Origin: Hymenobacter sp. BT730
GTDB taxonomy: Bacteria > Bacteroidota > Bacteroidia > Cytophagales > Hymenobacteraceae
Assembly (NCBI RefSeq): GCF_030542105.1
Contig: NZ_JAUOFB010000003.1
Location: 372,001 to 436,000, forward strand
Length of the DNA stretch: 64,000 bases
Direction: 5' to 3'
Below, piece by piece: positions 43,623-51,864 of the stretch. The notes under the pieces were generated by a model, which ran no database searches, was not told where the DNA came from, and saw only the letters and a program-made list of their open reading frames with translations. How positions within the stretch are numbered: position 1 is the first letter of the stretch; each line of letters begins with the position of its first letter. Position numbers and translations under genes: made by a program.

Positions 43623-43828
43623 TTGTAAGAAACTACTGGGGTAAGGCTGCGGCGGGTGCGCATCCACTGCCAGCTTTCCTCGAAAAGCTGCAGGTCTTCG
43701 TCGGTCACATCATGCAACCGGAGAATTTCGGTGCGGGACCGAAGCCCGGCTTCCAGATCATAAAGCGCAATCCAGGCGCGGTGCTTGCGGGAAAGTTCAG
43801 GTGCCACAGCAGGCGAAAAAGTAATCAT
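43619..43828 (-). CDS. Small conserved-looking protein of 69 residues
   Basis: A short soluble protein with an acidic helical part: SRKHRAWIALYDLEAGLRSR, then HDVTDEDLQLFEESWQWMRT. It ends four bases inside the convergent aminotransferase gene, so the stop codons overlap. The composition and absence of out-of-frame bias support a real gene, but no family is recognised. It could be a regulatory or adaptor peptide; nothing more can be said. Confidence 0.6.
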   Translation of the reverse strand: MITFSPAVAPELSRKHRAWIALYDLEAGLRSRTEILRLHDVTDEDLQLFEESWQWMRTRRSLTPVVSYN

Positions 43829-43931
43829 ATTCCAAGGGCAATGTAATCTATTGCGCCTTCTACGGAAATGTACTTTACGTGGATACGCCGGGAAAGAATT
43901 AGCTTAACCGGGCCACTATATAGCATATTAA

Positions 43932-44726
43932 CTATACTGCTACCGGCGCTTTAATAGCTGGATGTGGCTGGTAGTTTTCCAACTGAAAATCCTCATAGCG
44001 GAAGCCAAAAATATCGGTCACTTCCGGGTTAAGGCGCATTTGTGGCAGGGCCAGTGGCTCACGGGTTAGCTGTAGGCGGGCCTGCTCCAGGTGGTTGCTG
44101 TACAGGTGCGTGTCGCCGCCGGTCCAGATAAATTCGCCGGGCTCCAGGCCAGTTACCTGCGCCATCATCAGCGTGAGGAGGGCATAGCTGGCAATGTTGA
44201 AAGGCACACCGAGGAAAACATCGGCGGAGCGCTGGTATAGCTGGCAGGAAAGCTTGCCATCGGCCACGTAGAATTGGAATAAGGCGTGACAGGGCGTGAG
44301 GCGCATCAGGGGCAAATCGGCCACGTTCCAGGCCGATACCACCATGCGGCGCGAGTCGGGCTGGGTGCGGAGCAGGTGCACCATTTGCGCAATCTGGTCT
44401 ATGCTCTGGCCATCGGGGGCCTGCCAGCTGCGCCATTGCTTACCGTAAATGGGCCCCAGGCTGCCATCGGCATTGGCCCACTCCCGCCATATGCTCACGC
44501 CTACTTCTTCCAGGGAATTGTTGTTGGTATCGCCGCGCAAAAACCACAACAGCTCGTGGATGATGCTTTTCAGGTGCACCTTTTTGGTGGTAACCAAGGG
44601 GAAACCTTCCTGCAGGTTGAAGCGCATCTGATAGCCAAACACGGAGAGCGTGCCGGTGCCGGTACGGTCGGTTTTTTGGGTGCCGTGGTCGAGGATGTGC
44701 TGGAGAAGGGCTTGGTATTGGCGCAT
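43932..44726 (-). CDS. thyA: Thymidylate synthase
   Basis: Makes dTMP from dUMP with methylenetetrahydrofolate. The length is 264 residues, the same as E. coli ThyA, when started at ATG 44724-44726 ([15 protein letters not shown]); the frame extends 25 codons upstream. The catalytic cysteine is Cys146 in [13 protein letters not shown], and dUMP contacts are visible in [50 protein letters not shown] and GDTHLYSNH. folA is not adjacent in this window. Confidence 0.97.
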   Translation of the reverse strand: MRQYQALLQHILDHGTQKTDRTGTGTLSVFGYQMRFNLQEGFPLVTTKKVHLKSIIHELLWFLRGDTNNNSLEEVGVSIWREWANADGSLGPIYGKQWRSWQAPDGQSIDQIAQMVHLLRTQPDSRRMVVSAWNVADLPLMRLTPCHALFQFYVADGKLSCQLYQRSADVFLGVPFNIASYALLTLMMAQVTGLEPGEFIWTGGDTHLYSNHLEQARLQLTREPLALPQMRLNPEVTDIFGFRYEDFQLENYQPHPAIKAPVAV

Positions 44727-44824
44727 CTGGGGAGAACAGCTGGTTGGAACGAATTCCAAAAGTAAAGAAACTCCAGTAGCTGATGGCAGCGAATATTTCA
44801 ACTTCGTCCTTTACTGCCTTTTAC

Positions 44825-46327
44825 CTACTTGCCTGCAGTTGCTCTTGGTTTCTTCAGGTGCTCAACCGCGCCCGTATTCTTTGGATTCAGGATCAACGAC
44901 TGCTGGTAGTTGGTGATGGACAGTGTGCTGTCGCCTGCCATCTCATACGCTTCCCCTAAGCTGTCGTAGGAATTCCAGCTGTTAGGATGCAGGCTGACAT
45001 TCAATTTGAATAGCTCAATTGCTTGCTTGATTTTGCCTTGTCGAGCTAGCGTATAGCCCCACTCGTTCACAAACTCTTCGGTCAGGTGCAGCTCCGGATG
45101 CGCTTTCTTAACTGCTCGGTACACGTCGAGAGCCTGGCTGTAGTCATTCGTGGTCAGGTGGCTGCGGAAAGCCTGCAGGGCCGGTGGCACGCCGTGCATG
45201 TCTTCTATTATCTGATCTGCCAGTGCCTGTAGGCGCCCCTGCGTGCCTCTGTCCGATTCGTTTGCCAGTACCACAATACCAAGGCCTAACTCCGGATAAA
45301 AACTGCAGTAGCTCGCAAAGCCAAACGTGCCACCCGAATGCAGCAATTGCCGTTTGTTGTCGGTGGTTTTGCGCACACTCCAGTTCAGGCCAATAGCTGC
45401 TTCTTCCAGGGTTCCCCACATTGGCTGATGGCTTAGTGCCACGGCTTTATCAGTTTCCGCGAGCTGATAGGCCAGATATTTCACCATATCGGCGGCGCTA
45501 TACCGCAAACCGCCCGATGGCTCCACCTGGTCTATAAAGTGATAGGGCATTCGGTTACCCTTCTCATTGTGCCCAACCGCCAACAGGGTGCTACCGGCTT
45601 TTACACTCGCGGCGCTTTGCATATGCAGTGGCTTGTCAATGTACTTTTCCACCAGCTTCTCGTAGGGAGCCTGATAAATGCTTTCTAGGATGTATGCCAG
45701 CAACTGCGTCCCTGCATTGGAATGCCGCGGAATCAAGCCGGGCACGGTATCGAGTTTGACGGAATGCAGATCGTGGTAGAAATTCTCCTTGGTGTAGGTG
45801 CTGGAGGCTTTGAGAATAAGGGACGGTATCGAATCGGGGCTGACTTGCTGCAGAATAGAGGTGCGGTCAGGTAGGTTATCGGGCAAGGCAGAGGTAGTGT
45901 TGGCTAAATGCACCAGTTCGATTGGCTTGCCAGCATAGGCCAGATTAGGATACTTCCCTTTCAGATATTTGCGCACGTCATCCTGCAGGCTTACTCGTTT
46001 TTCTGCCACGGCCCGGGCCAGCAGCAGGCTAGTAAACGTCTTGCTGATAGAGCCGATTTCGTAGACGGTATTTTGCGTTGGGGTCTTGCTGGCTCCTTTC
46101 TCGGCGGTGCCAAAATTGTAAAAATAGGTCTGCTTGCCCTGGATAATTCCTATCGAAAGTCCCACTGCAATTGGCTCTTTGATGAAGGCCTCTCCCGCCC
46201 GCTGCACAACTACGTCCAGTTGTTTTTTTGCTTTGCTACCGCTTATCGGCGCTGTAGATTGACCGGATACAAATTGAACTGCCAACAGAAATAGGCAGGT
46301 AAGTAGGGCACCGCGGTTTGCACTCAT
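44825..46327 (-). CDS. Serine hydrolase (beta-lactamase/class C family) with C-terminal TPR
   Basis: A 500-residue exported enzyme. The ATG at 46325-46327 gives a signal peptide (MSANRGALLTCLFLLAVQFV, cleavage near SGQ). The S12-type domain (about 40-360) has the SxxK motif in EIGSISKTF (S93-K96), a Ser/Tyr-x-Asn equivalent in PRHSNAGTQL, and HSGG in LLHSGGTFGF. The C-terminal part (about 380-500) has TPR-like helices (QGKIKQAIELFKLNVSLHP, NSWNSYDSLGEAYEMAGD). Substrates may be peptides or esters; an antibiotic role is not indicated. Confidence 0.9.
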   Translation of the reverse strand: MSANRGALLTCLFLLAVQFVSGQSTAPISGSKAKKQLDVVVQRAGEAFIKEPIAVGLSIGIIQGKQTYFYNFGTAEKGASKTPTQNTVYEIGSISKTFTSLLLARAVAEKRVSLQDDVRKYLKGKYPNLAYAGKPIELVHLANTTSALPDNLPDRTSILQQVSPDSIPSLILKASSTYTKENFYHDLHSVKLDTVPGLIPRHSNAGTQLLAYILESIYQAPYEKLVEKYIDKPLHMQSAASVKAGSTLLAVGHNEKGNRMPYHFIDQVEPSGGLRYSAADMVKYLAYQLAETDKAVALSHQPMWGTLEEAAIGLNWSVRKTTDNKRQLLHSGGTFGFASYCSFYPELGLGIVVLANESDRGTQGRLQALADQIIEDMHGVPPALQAFRSHLTTNDYSQALDVYRAVKKAHPELHLTEEFVNEWGYTLARQGKIKQAIELFKLNVSLHPNSWNSYDSLGEAYEMAGDSTLSITNYQQSLILNPKNTGAVEHLKKPRATAGK

Positions 46328-46477
46328 GTAGGTTATAGGTTGGGTTCGCACAGGACACTTCCCATCCGCAAAAAGGTTACACGGCGCAAACACATTATTA
46401 AAGTTAGCGACAGACAACGCCCCTTTCTTTATGAGAAAAATCAGGAAATGGATAGTGCAAAAACACCTGCCTATGTA

Positions 46478-46520
46478 AAAGAAAGCGCCCCTATTCTGGG
46501 GAATAGGGGCGCTTTCTTTA
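46478..46520 (-). terminator. Rho-independent terminator after the small secreted gene
   Basis: AAAGAAAGCGCCCCTATTC pairs with GAATAGGGGCGCTTTCTTT around a four-base loop. It is 16 bases past the stop of the small Cys-protein gene on the minus strand. A/T runs flank both sides. Confidence 0.88.
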
Positions 46521-46535
46521 AAACTTATAAGGACT

Positions 46536-46772
46536 TTACAAGGACTTCGTCACCGGCTTAGCGGCCGGAGCAGGCGTAGCGGCGGCCGTTGTGGTTTTGG
46601 CACCTTTCTTCACGCAGCAGGCAGCACCGGATGCCGCCATTTCTTTGCTGCACTTGGCTTGCATAGCCGTAGGACAAGCTTTCTTGGTTTTTTTAGCGCC
46701 TTTCTCGCCTTCCGTGGCGGAGGCAGTTCCAACAAAAGCAAACAGAGCGAGGGCCAGCAGAGCGTTTTTCAT
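46536..46772 (-). CDS. Small secreted Lys/Ala-rich protein with four cysteines
   Basis: A 78-residue protein with a signal peptide (MKNALLALALFAFVGTASAT) and a short basic mature part containing Cys33, Cys41, Cys52 and Cys53 (C-x7-C-x10-CC), followed by an Ala/Pro/Thr/Lys tail. The cysteine spacing suggests disulfides or metal binding, but no family was recognised. It has its own terminator, and the MMPL gene diverges from it. Confidence 0.7.
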   Translation of the reverse strand: MKNALLALALFAFVGTASATEGEKGAKKTKKACPTAMQAKCSKEMAASGAACCVKKGAKTTTAAATPAPAAKPVTKSL

Positions 46773-46893
46773 GACAAGGAAGCTATAGGAAGTGGAAACA
46801 AAACGAGGAAAACGGCGGTTGGCTTTCCGCCGTCTCTAAGGTAGGAAAAGTAGCGTAAACTGGCTATTGCTTTCCCGGGGCGGGCTACTACTT

Positions 46894-49194
46894 ATGCCGC
46901 TTCGCAAACTTGCTCATTACACACTGCTGGCCCTGGGGCTCCTTACCGCGCTGGCGGTGTTTTTTGTGGCCCAGCTCCGCTTCAACTACAATTTCAACGA
47001 TTTCTACCCGGCCGGCGACCCGGACCTGGACTACTACGTCCAGTATTCTCAGCGCTTCGGCAACGACAACGACTACGTGCTGCTGGGCCTGGAAGCGCCC
47101 GCCGGTCAAACCGTGTTTGACGTCCGGTTTCTAACGAAAGTTGATACGCTCACGCGCTTTATTCAGAGCCGGCGGCACGTCACGCACGTGTCCTCCCCTA
47201 CCAACCTCACCAACCCGGTAGTAGAAGGGCTGGGCGTCTTTAACGTGTCCTACCTGCACCCCCAGGAGCCCGGGCGCCGGGCCCAGGATTCGGTGCTGGT
47301 ATACCGCACCCCGGGCGTGGTGGGCAACCTGATTTCTAAAGATGCCCGGGCCGTTACCATCCTGTTTCAGACCTCGCCTAACCTCAGCAAGCCGCCCGGC
47401 GACTCCCTGTTGGCAGCCGTGCGCTGGGAGCTGCAGCGGCAGGGCTTTGCCGATAACCAGGTGCATCTGGCCGGCAAAATGGTGGCGCAGTCGGTATTTG
47501 TAGACCGGCTCCAGACCGAGCTAATGGTGTTTATGAGCCTTTCCGTGTTGCTGGTGACGGGGCTGCTCTGGCTTACTTTCCGCACGTGGTGGGGTGTAGT
47601 GCTCCCGCTGGTAGTGGTGCTGGGCGCCATTTTGTGGGGCCTGGGCCTGATGAGTGCCTGCGGCGTGAGCATTGACCTGATGACGGCTCTGCTGCCGGTG
47701 ATGCTGTTTGTGGTAGGCATGTCTGATACCATTCACATTATCACGCGGTATGTTACAGAGCTGGGCTACGGGGCCAGCAAGCGGGATTCGCTGCTGATTG
47801 CGCTGAAGGAATCCGGCTTCGGCTCGGGCCTGTCGGCGCTGACTACCAGCATTGGCTTTTTCACGCTGATGACCAGCACCATCCGGCCGATTTACAACTT
47901 TGGGCTGTTCACAGGTATTTCGGTGCTGCTCACGTTTGTGCTGTCGTTTACGCTGCTGCCGGCCATGCTGGTGCTGCTGCGCAAGCCTCAGCTGCGGGTG
48001 CCGCGCCGGGAAGGGCACAGTTGGGACGGCGTGCTGGGCCGGCTATTTCGCATGGTGCTGGCCCGGCGCCACTGGGTGGTGGCCATCAGCGCCCTGGTAT
48101 TGCTGGGGTCGGTGGCGTCGGCTTCCCGCATCCGCATTAATTCCGCGTTGCTGGATGACTTATCCAAAAACGACCCGGTAAAGCTGGACTTCGTGTTTTT
48201 TGAGCGGCAGTTTGCCGGCGTGCGACCCTTTGAGCTGGATTTGAAGCCGGGCGCCGGCCGCACCATCTACGACCTGACGGTACTACGCCAGACGGAGAAA
48301 ATCGAAAACTATCTGCAGCATACCTACGGCCTCAATTTCGTGGCCTCGCCGGTTACCATCATCAAATCGGTGCGCAAGGCGCTGAATGGGGGCCTGCTGT
48401 CCGAATACCGCCTCCCCGATTCGGAAGCCGAGCTACAACGGCTTTTGCGCAAAGTGAAGCTGTTCCGGAAAAAGCCCGAGTTTCGGGCGCTGGCTCTGCC
48501 CGATGCCACCGAAGGCCGCCTGACCGGCCGCATGCCCGATGTAGGCAGCATCAAAGCCGATGCCCTCAACGCCGACCTGCGCCGCTTTCTGCACACGCAG
48601 GTAAACAATACCGTGCTGCAAACCCGCCTTACCGGCTCGGCCAACCTCATCGACAAAAACAACGAAAACCTGACGCTGAATATGATTACGGGCATGACCA
48701 TCGATATTGTGATGGTGACCTTGATTGTGCTGGTGCTGTTCCGCAGCCTGCGTATGACGCTGGTGGTGCTCGTTCCCAACCTGGTGCCTATTCTGGTGGT
48801 GGCGGGGGTAATGGGCCTGGCCGGGGTGCATATGAAAGTAAGCACCAGTATCATCTTCACCATTGCCTTCGGCATTGCCGTGGATGATACTATTCACTTC
48901 ATCAGCAAGCTGAAACTGGTACTGCTGAAGGAGAAAAGTCTGTTTAAGGCCGTGCGGAAGACCTATTTAATGGCCGGCAAAGCGGTAATTGTTACTTCCC
49001 TTATTCTGGTAGGCGGCTTCTCCACGCTAATCTTTTCTTCCTTCGATGGGACTTTTTATGTGGGTCTGCTTATCGGCCTAACCTTGCTCTTTGGCGTAGT
49101 GGCCGAGCTGACCTTGCTGCCCATTTTGATTCTGTACTTCTACCGGCATAAGCCCCGGGAAATCCGGCAGCCCGTGCCGGCGCTGGGTGGCTGA
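46894..49194 (+). CDS. MMPL/RND-family exporter
   Basis: A 766-residue inner-membrane transporter with the RND layout: TM1, a large periplasmic loop (about 30-215), TM2-6 (LMVFMSLSVLLVTGLLWLTF onward), TM7, a second loop and TM8-12. DTIHIITRYV and the corresponding DDTIHFISKLKL carry the conserved acidic residue of the proton-relay helix in each half. The substrate is unknown; SSD-like members move lipids or hopanoids. ATG 46894 is preferred to an in-frame TTG at 46867. No adaptor or TolC gene is adjacent. Confidence 0.92.
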   Translation: MPLRKLAHYTLLALGLLTALAVFFVAQLRFNYNFNDFYPAGDPDLDYYVQYSQRFGNDNDYVLLGLEAPAGQTVFDVRFLTKVDTLTRFIQSRRHVTHVSSPTNLTNPVVEGLGVFNVSYLHPQEPGRRAQDSVLVYRTPGVVGNLISKDARAVTILFQTSPNLSKPPGDSLLAAVRWELQRQGFADNQVHLAGKMVAQSVFVDRLQTELMVFMSLSVLLVTGLLWLTFRTWWGVVLPLVVVLGAILWGLGLMSACGVSIDLMTALLPVMLFVVGMSDTIHIITRYVTELGYGASKRDSLLIALKESGFGSGLSALTTSIGFFTLMTSTIRPIYNFGLFTGISVLLTFVLSFTLLPAMLVLLRKPQLRVPRREGHSWDGVLGRLFRMVLARRHWVVAISALVLLGSVASASRIRINSALLDDLSKNDPVKLDFVFFERQFAGVRPFELDLKPGAGRTIYDLTVLRQTEKIENYLQHTYGLNFVASPVTIIKSVRKALNGGLLSEYRLPDSEAELQRLLRKVKLFRKKPEFRALALPDATEGRLTGRMPDVGSIKADALNADLRRFLHTQVNNTVLQTRLTGSANLIDKNNENLTLNMITGMTIDIVMVTLIVLVLFRSLRMTLVVLVPNLVPILVVAGVMGLAGVHMKVSTSIIFTIAFGIAVDDTIHFISKLKLVLLKEKSLFKAVRKTYLMAGKAVIVTSLILVGGFSTLIFSSFDGTFYVGLLIGLTLLFGVVAELTLLPILILYFYRHKPREIRQPVPALGG

Positions 49195-49252
49195 CAAGGT
49201 CCGTGAAGCCAGCCAATAAACTACAGGTGCTACTTCGTCGTTACTTTGCTCT

Positions 49253-49837
49253 ATGACGAAACGCTTGCTCCCTTTCCTTTTCGCCTTCATCTGCCAGATT
49301 GCACTGGCCCAAACGCCTGCTACTCCTGCCCCGGAAAATGAAGTTTCCCGCCTGATTAAGGAGCGGGAAACCTTGGTGCGGGAATATGAGGAGGCTAATT
49401 CCCAGCGCAACAGCCTTTTTGGCAATAAGCCCAGTAAAAAAGATCTGCAGGAAGTGGTAGATGCCCTGAAAGGCATTATCCGCAAAGACACTGAGCTGGT
49501 GCGGGCTGTGCAGGCCAGCACCCTGCGCCAAACGGCCGCCGTAGTAGCCGAAAATCAACAGGCCAAGCAGCAGGTAACGGTGGCTACTACTGATCAGAGC
49601 AGTGTGCGCCAGCGCTTCTATGACCTGCAAAATCAGATTCAGAACCTGGAGCAGCGGGAAAAGCAGCGGGAGAAAAAGCTGCAGGAAGCCCAGGCAGCCG
49701 CTAAAGAGGCGGAAGAAGCCCGCACGTCCCGCGAAATGATTGCCGTAGGTTTGGCGCTCCTATCCGTTGCGCTGCTGGTCTATGTATTCCGGTTGCGCCA
49801 ACAGGTAGTGACGGCTCCTTCACAGCGGCGGCGCTAA
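49253..49837 (+). CDS. Exported coiled-coil protein with C-terminal membrane helix
   Basis: A 194-residue protein with a signal peptide (MTKRLLPFLFAFICQIALAQ), a coiled-coil region (about 30-160; EVSRLIKERETLVREYEEA, then QNQIQNLEQREKQREKKLQ), and a C-terminal membrane helix (about 164-182) followed by basic residues. No family was recognised. It may be an inner-membrane-anchored spacer facing the periplasm. A near promoter match, TTACTTTGC, is just upstream, 58 bases after the MMPL gene. Confidence 0.72.
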   Translation: MTKRLLPFLFAFICQIALAQTPATPAPENEVSRLIKERETLVREYEEANSQRNSLFGNKPSKKDLQEVVDALKGIIRKDTELVRAVQASTLRQTAAVVAENQQAKQQVTVATTDQSSVRQRFYDLQNQIQNLEQREKQREKKLQEAQAAAKEAEEARTSREMIAVGLALLSVALLVYVFRLRQQVVTAPSQRRR

Positions 49838-49845
49838 CTTGCGCC

Positions 49846-50199
49846 ATGTTAGTAGCCGTGGCTGAATACCTGACGTATGCCGAGGCTGTTAGCCTCTATA
49901 ACCGGCTACTAAACGAGGCGGAGGTGGTAGCGCTGGTAAAAAACTACGGCCCCGCGACCCTGCCCTTCGGCGACGGGCTGTATTTTCAAATGCTAGTGGA
50001 AGAAGCCGACCTCCCGGCGGCCCAGCCCGTGGCGGAAGAATTTGCCCGCCAGCGCATTTTGCCTGCGGTATTGCGCTGCCCGCGTTGTGGCTCGCCCGAT
50101 ACACTGCCCGTTGCGCGTCCCTCCTGGTGGAAACGGGTTTTCTATGCTGGCACTACGCTGTATCGGTGCCATAATTGCGGAGAAGAGTTTGGGGGCTGA
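49846..50199 (+). CDS. DUF2007-like protein with C-terminal zinc ribbon
   Basis: A 117-residue protein. The N-terminal half, EYLTYAEAVSLYNRLLNEAE then VVALVKNYGPATLPFGDG, resembles DUF2007-type signal-transducing domains. The C-terminal half has two CxxC pairs, LRCPRCGSPD and YRCHNCGEEF, forming a zinc ribbon around a Trp-rich turn. The start codon is eight bases after the coiled-coil gene stop and the next gene follows 34 bases later, so co-transcription is likely. Function is unknown. Confidence 0.75.
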   Translation: MLVAVAEYLTYAEAVSLYNRLLNEAEVVALVKNYGPATLPFGDGLYFQMLVEEADLPAAQPVAEEFARQRILPAVLRCPRCGSPDTLPVARPSWWKRVFYAGTTLYRCHNCGEEFGG

Positions 50200-50233
50200 G
50201 GCGCCTACAGCACCATTTTAAGCTACACAGTAG

Positions 50234-50608
50234 ATGTCGGAAAACACTTTCCCTTTCAAGATTTACACCATTCCCGAACACCTACGCATTGAGGATGCGC
50301 AGTTTGGCATCATGGCCAACGTAGAGGCAGACCCCGCGTTGGAAGGCTATTTCTACCTCTTCGAGAAGTATGGCTTTGGGGGCAGCGGCTTATCCTGGGA
50401 AGAGCATATTCATACTATTCTGGAGGAAGAAGCCCCTGCCCTGCTAGACCAGATTCACGGCTTCTCAACTCCGGCCTGCTTGTTATTCTATGCTGATTCG
50501 GAGGAAGCGGTGCGCCAGTTTATGCAGCACATCGTTCCTATTTTCGCTGATTTGGGAAAGCTCAACAAGTATTTCAGCCAGACAGATTCCAGCGACTTCT
50601 TCGAGTAG
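50234..50608 (+). CDS. Imm51-like (immunity-protein-like) small protein
   Basis: A 124-residue soluble protein. The pattern GFGGSGLSWEEHIHTILEEE, followed by PALLDQIHGFSTPACLLFYA and DSEEAVRQFMQHI, resembles the Imm51 family (a Gly-Asn/Ser-Gly-x-x-Trp start, then an acidic helix and a Phe/Tyr-rich strand). Imm51 members are usually next to polymorphic toxins; no toxin gene is near here. The resemblance is from memory and unverified. It is the last gene before the convergent aldo/keto reductase. Confidence 0.55.
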   Translation: MSENTFPFKIYTIPEHLRIEDAQFGIMANVEADPALEGYFYLFEKYGFGGSGLSWEEHIHTILEEEAPALLDQIHGFSTPACLLFYADSEEAVRQFMQHIVPIFADLGKLNKYFSQTDSSDFFE

Positions 50609-50644
50609 AAATCAAGCTAAGGCAATCATATGGAGCCTGCGGGT

Positions 50645-51649
50645 CTATTGCTCTACTGCTGCGCGCAGAATCTGCTCAATGCGGTCCAACTCTGAGGCAC
50701 TAAATGTCAGGTTATCCAGACAGCGGAGCGAATCAGAAAGTTGGTCGGGTTTGCTGGCGCCGATGAGGACCGAGGTTACCCGTTCATCCCGCAAAATCCA
50801 GGAGAGGGCCATTTGAGCCAGGCTTTGCCCCCGCTCCTGCGCCAGAAGGTTCAGCTGTTGCACTTGCGCCAGGCGCTCTGATGTAAGCTGGTTTTCGGTG
50901 AGAAAACCCACGCCTTTTGCTACCCGGGAATCCTCGGGAATGCCATGCAGGTACTTATCCGTAAGCAGGCCCTGGGCCAGCGGGGAAAACGGAATGCAAC
51001 CCACGCCGGTTTCTCCTAATAAATCCAGCAGGCCATCTTCTACCCAGCGCTCAAACATAGAGTACTTGGGTTGGTGAATCAGGCAGGGAGTACCCATTTC
51101 CTGCAGCATCCGGATGGCTTCGGCGGCCTCAGCGGGCTGGTAGTTGGAGATGCCCACATACAGCGCCTTGCCCTGGCGCACCACGTGGTCGAGGGCACGC
51201 ATGGTTTCTTCCAAGGGCGTGTCCGGGTCGGGGCGGTGATGGTAGAAAATATCCACGTACTCCAGCTTCATGCGGCGCAGGCTTTGGTCGAGGCTGGAAA
51301 TGAGGTATTTGCGGGAGCCCCATTCGCCGTAGGGCCCTTCCCACATGTGGTAGCCCGCTTTGGTGGAGATAATCAGTTCGTCGCGGCAGCTGCGAAAATC
51401 TTCTTTCAGAATGCGGCCAAAGTTGGTTTCCGCCGAGCCGGGCGGCGGGCCGTAGTTGTTGGCCAGGTCGAAGTGCGTGACGCCGCTATCGAAGGCCCGG
51501 TGCAGAATGGCGCGGAAATTACTCAGCACGTCCACGTCGCCGAAGTTATGCCACAGGCCCAGGGACACGGCCGGCAGCTTTAGGCCACTACGGCCGCAGC
51601 GGCGGTACTGCATGGAAGAATAACGGCTGGGGCTGGGTAAGTATGGCAT
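50645..51649 (-). CDS. Aldo/keto reductase
   Basis: A 334-residue NADPH-dependent reductase of the YghZ/GAP-reductase type. The fold opens MQYRRCGRSGLKLPAVSLGL; catalytic residues include the Asp/Tyr of FDLANNYGPPPGSAE, the Lys of ELIISTKAGY and the His of DIFYHHRPDPDTPLEET. Cofactor residues in VTSVLIGASKPDQLSDSL are near the C-terminus. The longest frame starts MPYLPSPSRYSS; an internal ATG (residue 13) fits the family's usual N-terminus. Substrate is likely a small aldehyde. Confidence 0.92.
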   Translation of the reverse strand: MPYLPSPSRYSSMQYRRCGRSGLKLPAVSLGLWHNFGDVDVLSNFRAILHRAFDSGVTHFDLANNYGPPPGSAETNFGRILKEDFRSCRDELIISTKAGYHMWEGPYGEWGSRKYLISSLDQSLRRMKLEYVDIFYHHRPDPDTPLEETMRALDHVVRQGKALYVGISNYQPAEAAEAIRMLQEMGTPCLIHQPKYSMFERWVEDGLLDLLGETGVGCIPFSPLAQGLLTDKYLHGIPEDSRVAKGVGFLTENQLTSERLAQVQQLNLLAQERGQSLAQMALSWILRDERVTSVLIGASKPDQLSDSLRCLDNLTFSASELDRIEQILRAAVEQ

Positions 51650-51864
51650 AATGCGGTACGATATGAATTGATGCTGAGACGCAAATCTATCCCCTCACGT
51701 TGCGAATCAAATATGTGGACCGCATCCTTTGGGCGATTCACTCCCGGCTTTGCAGCTTTACCATACTTTTAGCATTGAGGTAAATTAACTTTTTTCCTAC
51801 CGACCTTCGGCCACCAAAATGCCTTTTTCGTTGTTATCAACGAATCCCCAATACCCTTCTACTG

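Noticed and set aside
46340..46561. 73-codon plus-strand frame between the serine hydrolase and the small Cys gene
   Set aside because: It crosses the terminator hairpin at 46478-46520 and has no protein feature.
46804..46838. ACGGCGG/CCGCCGT hairpin upstream of the MMPL gene
   Set aside because: Stem of only seven pairs in a GC-rich genome, without T-tract; not strong enough to call.
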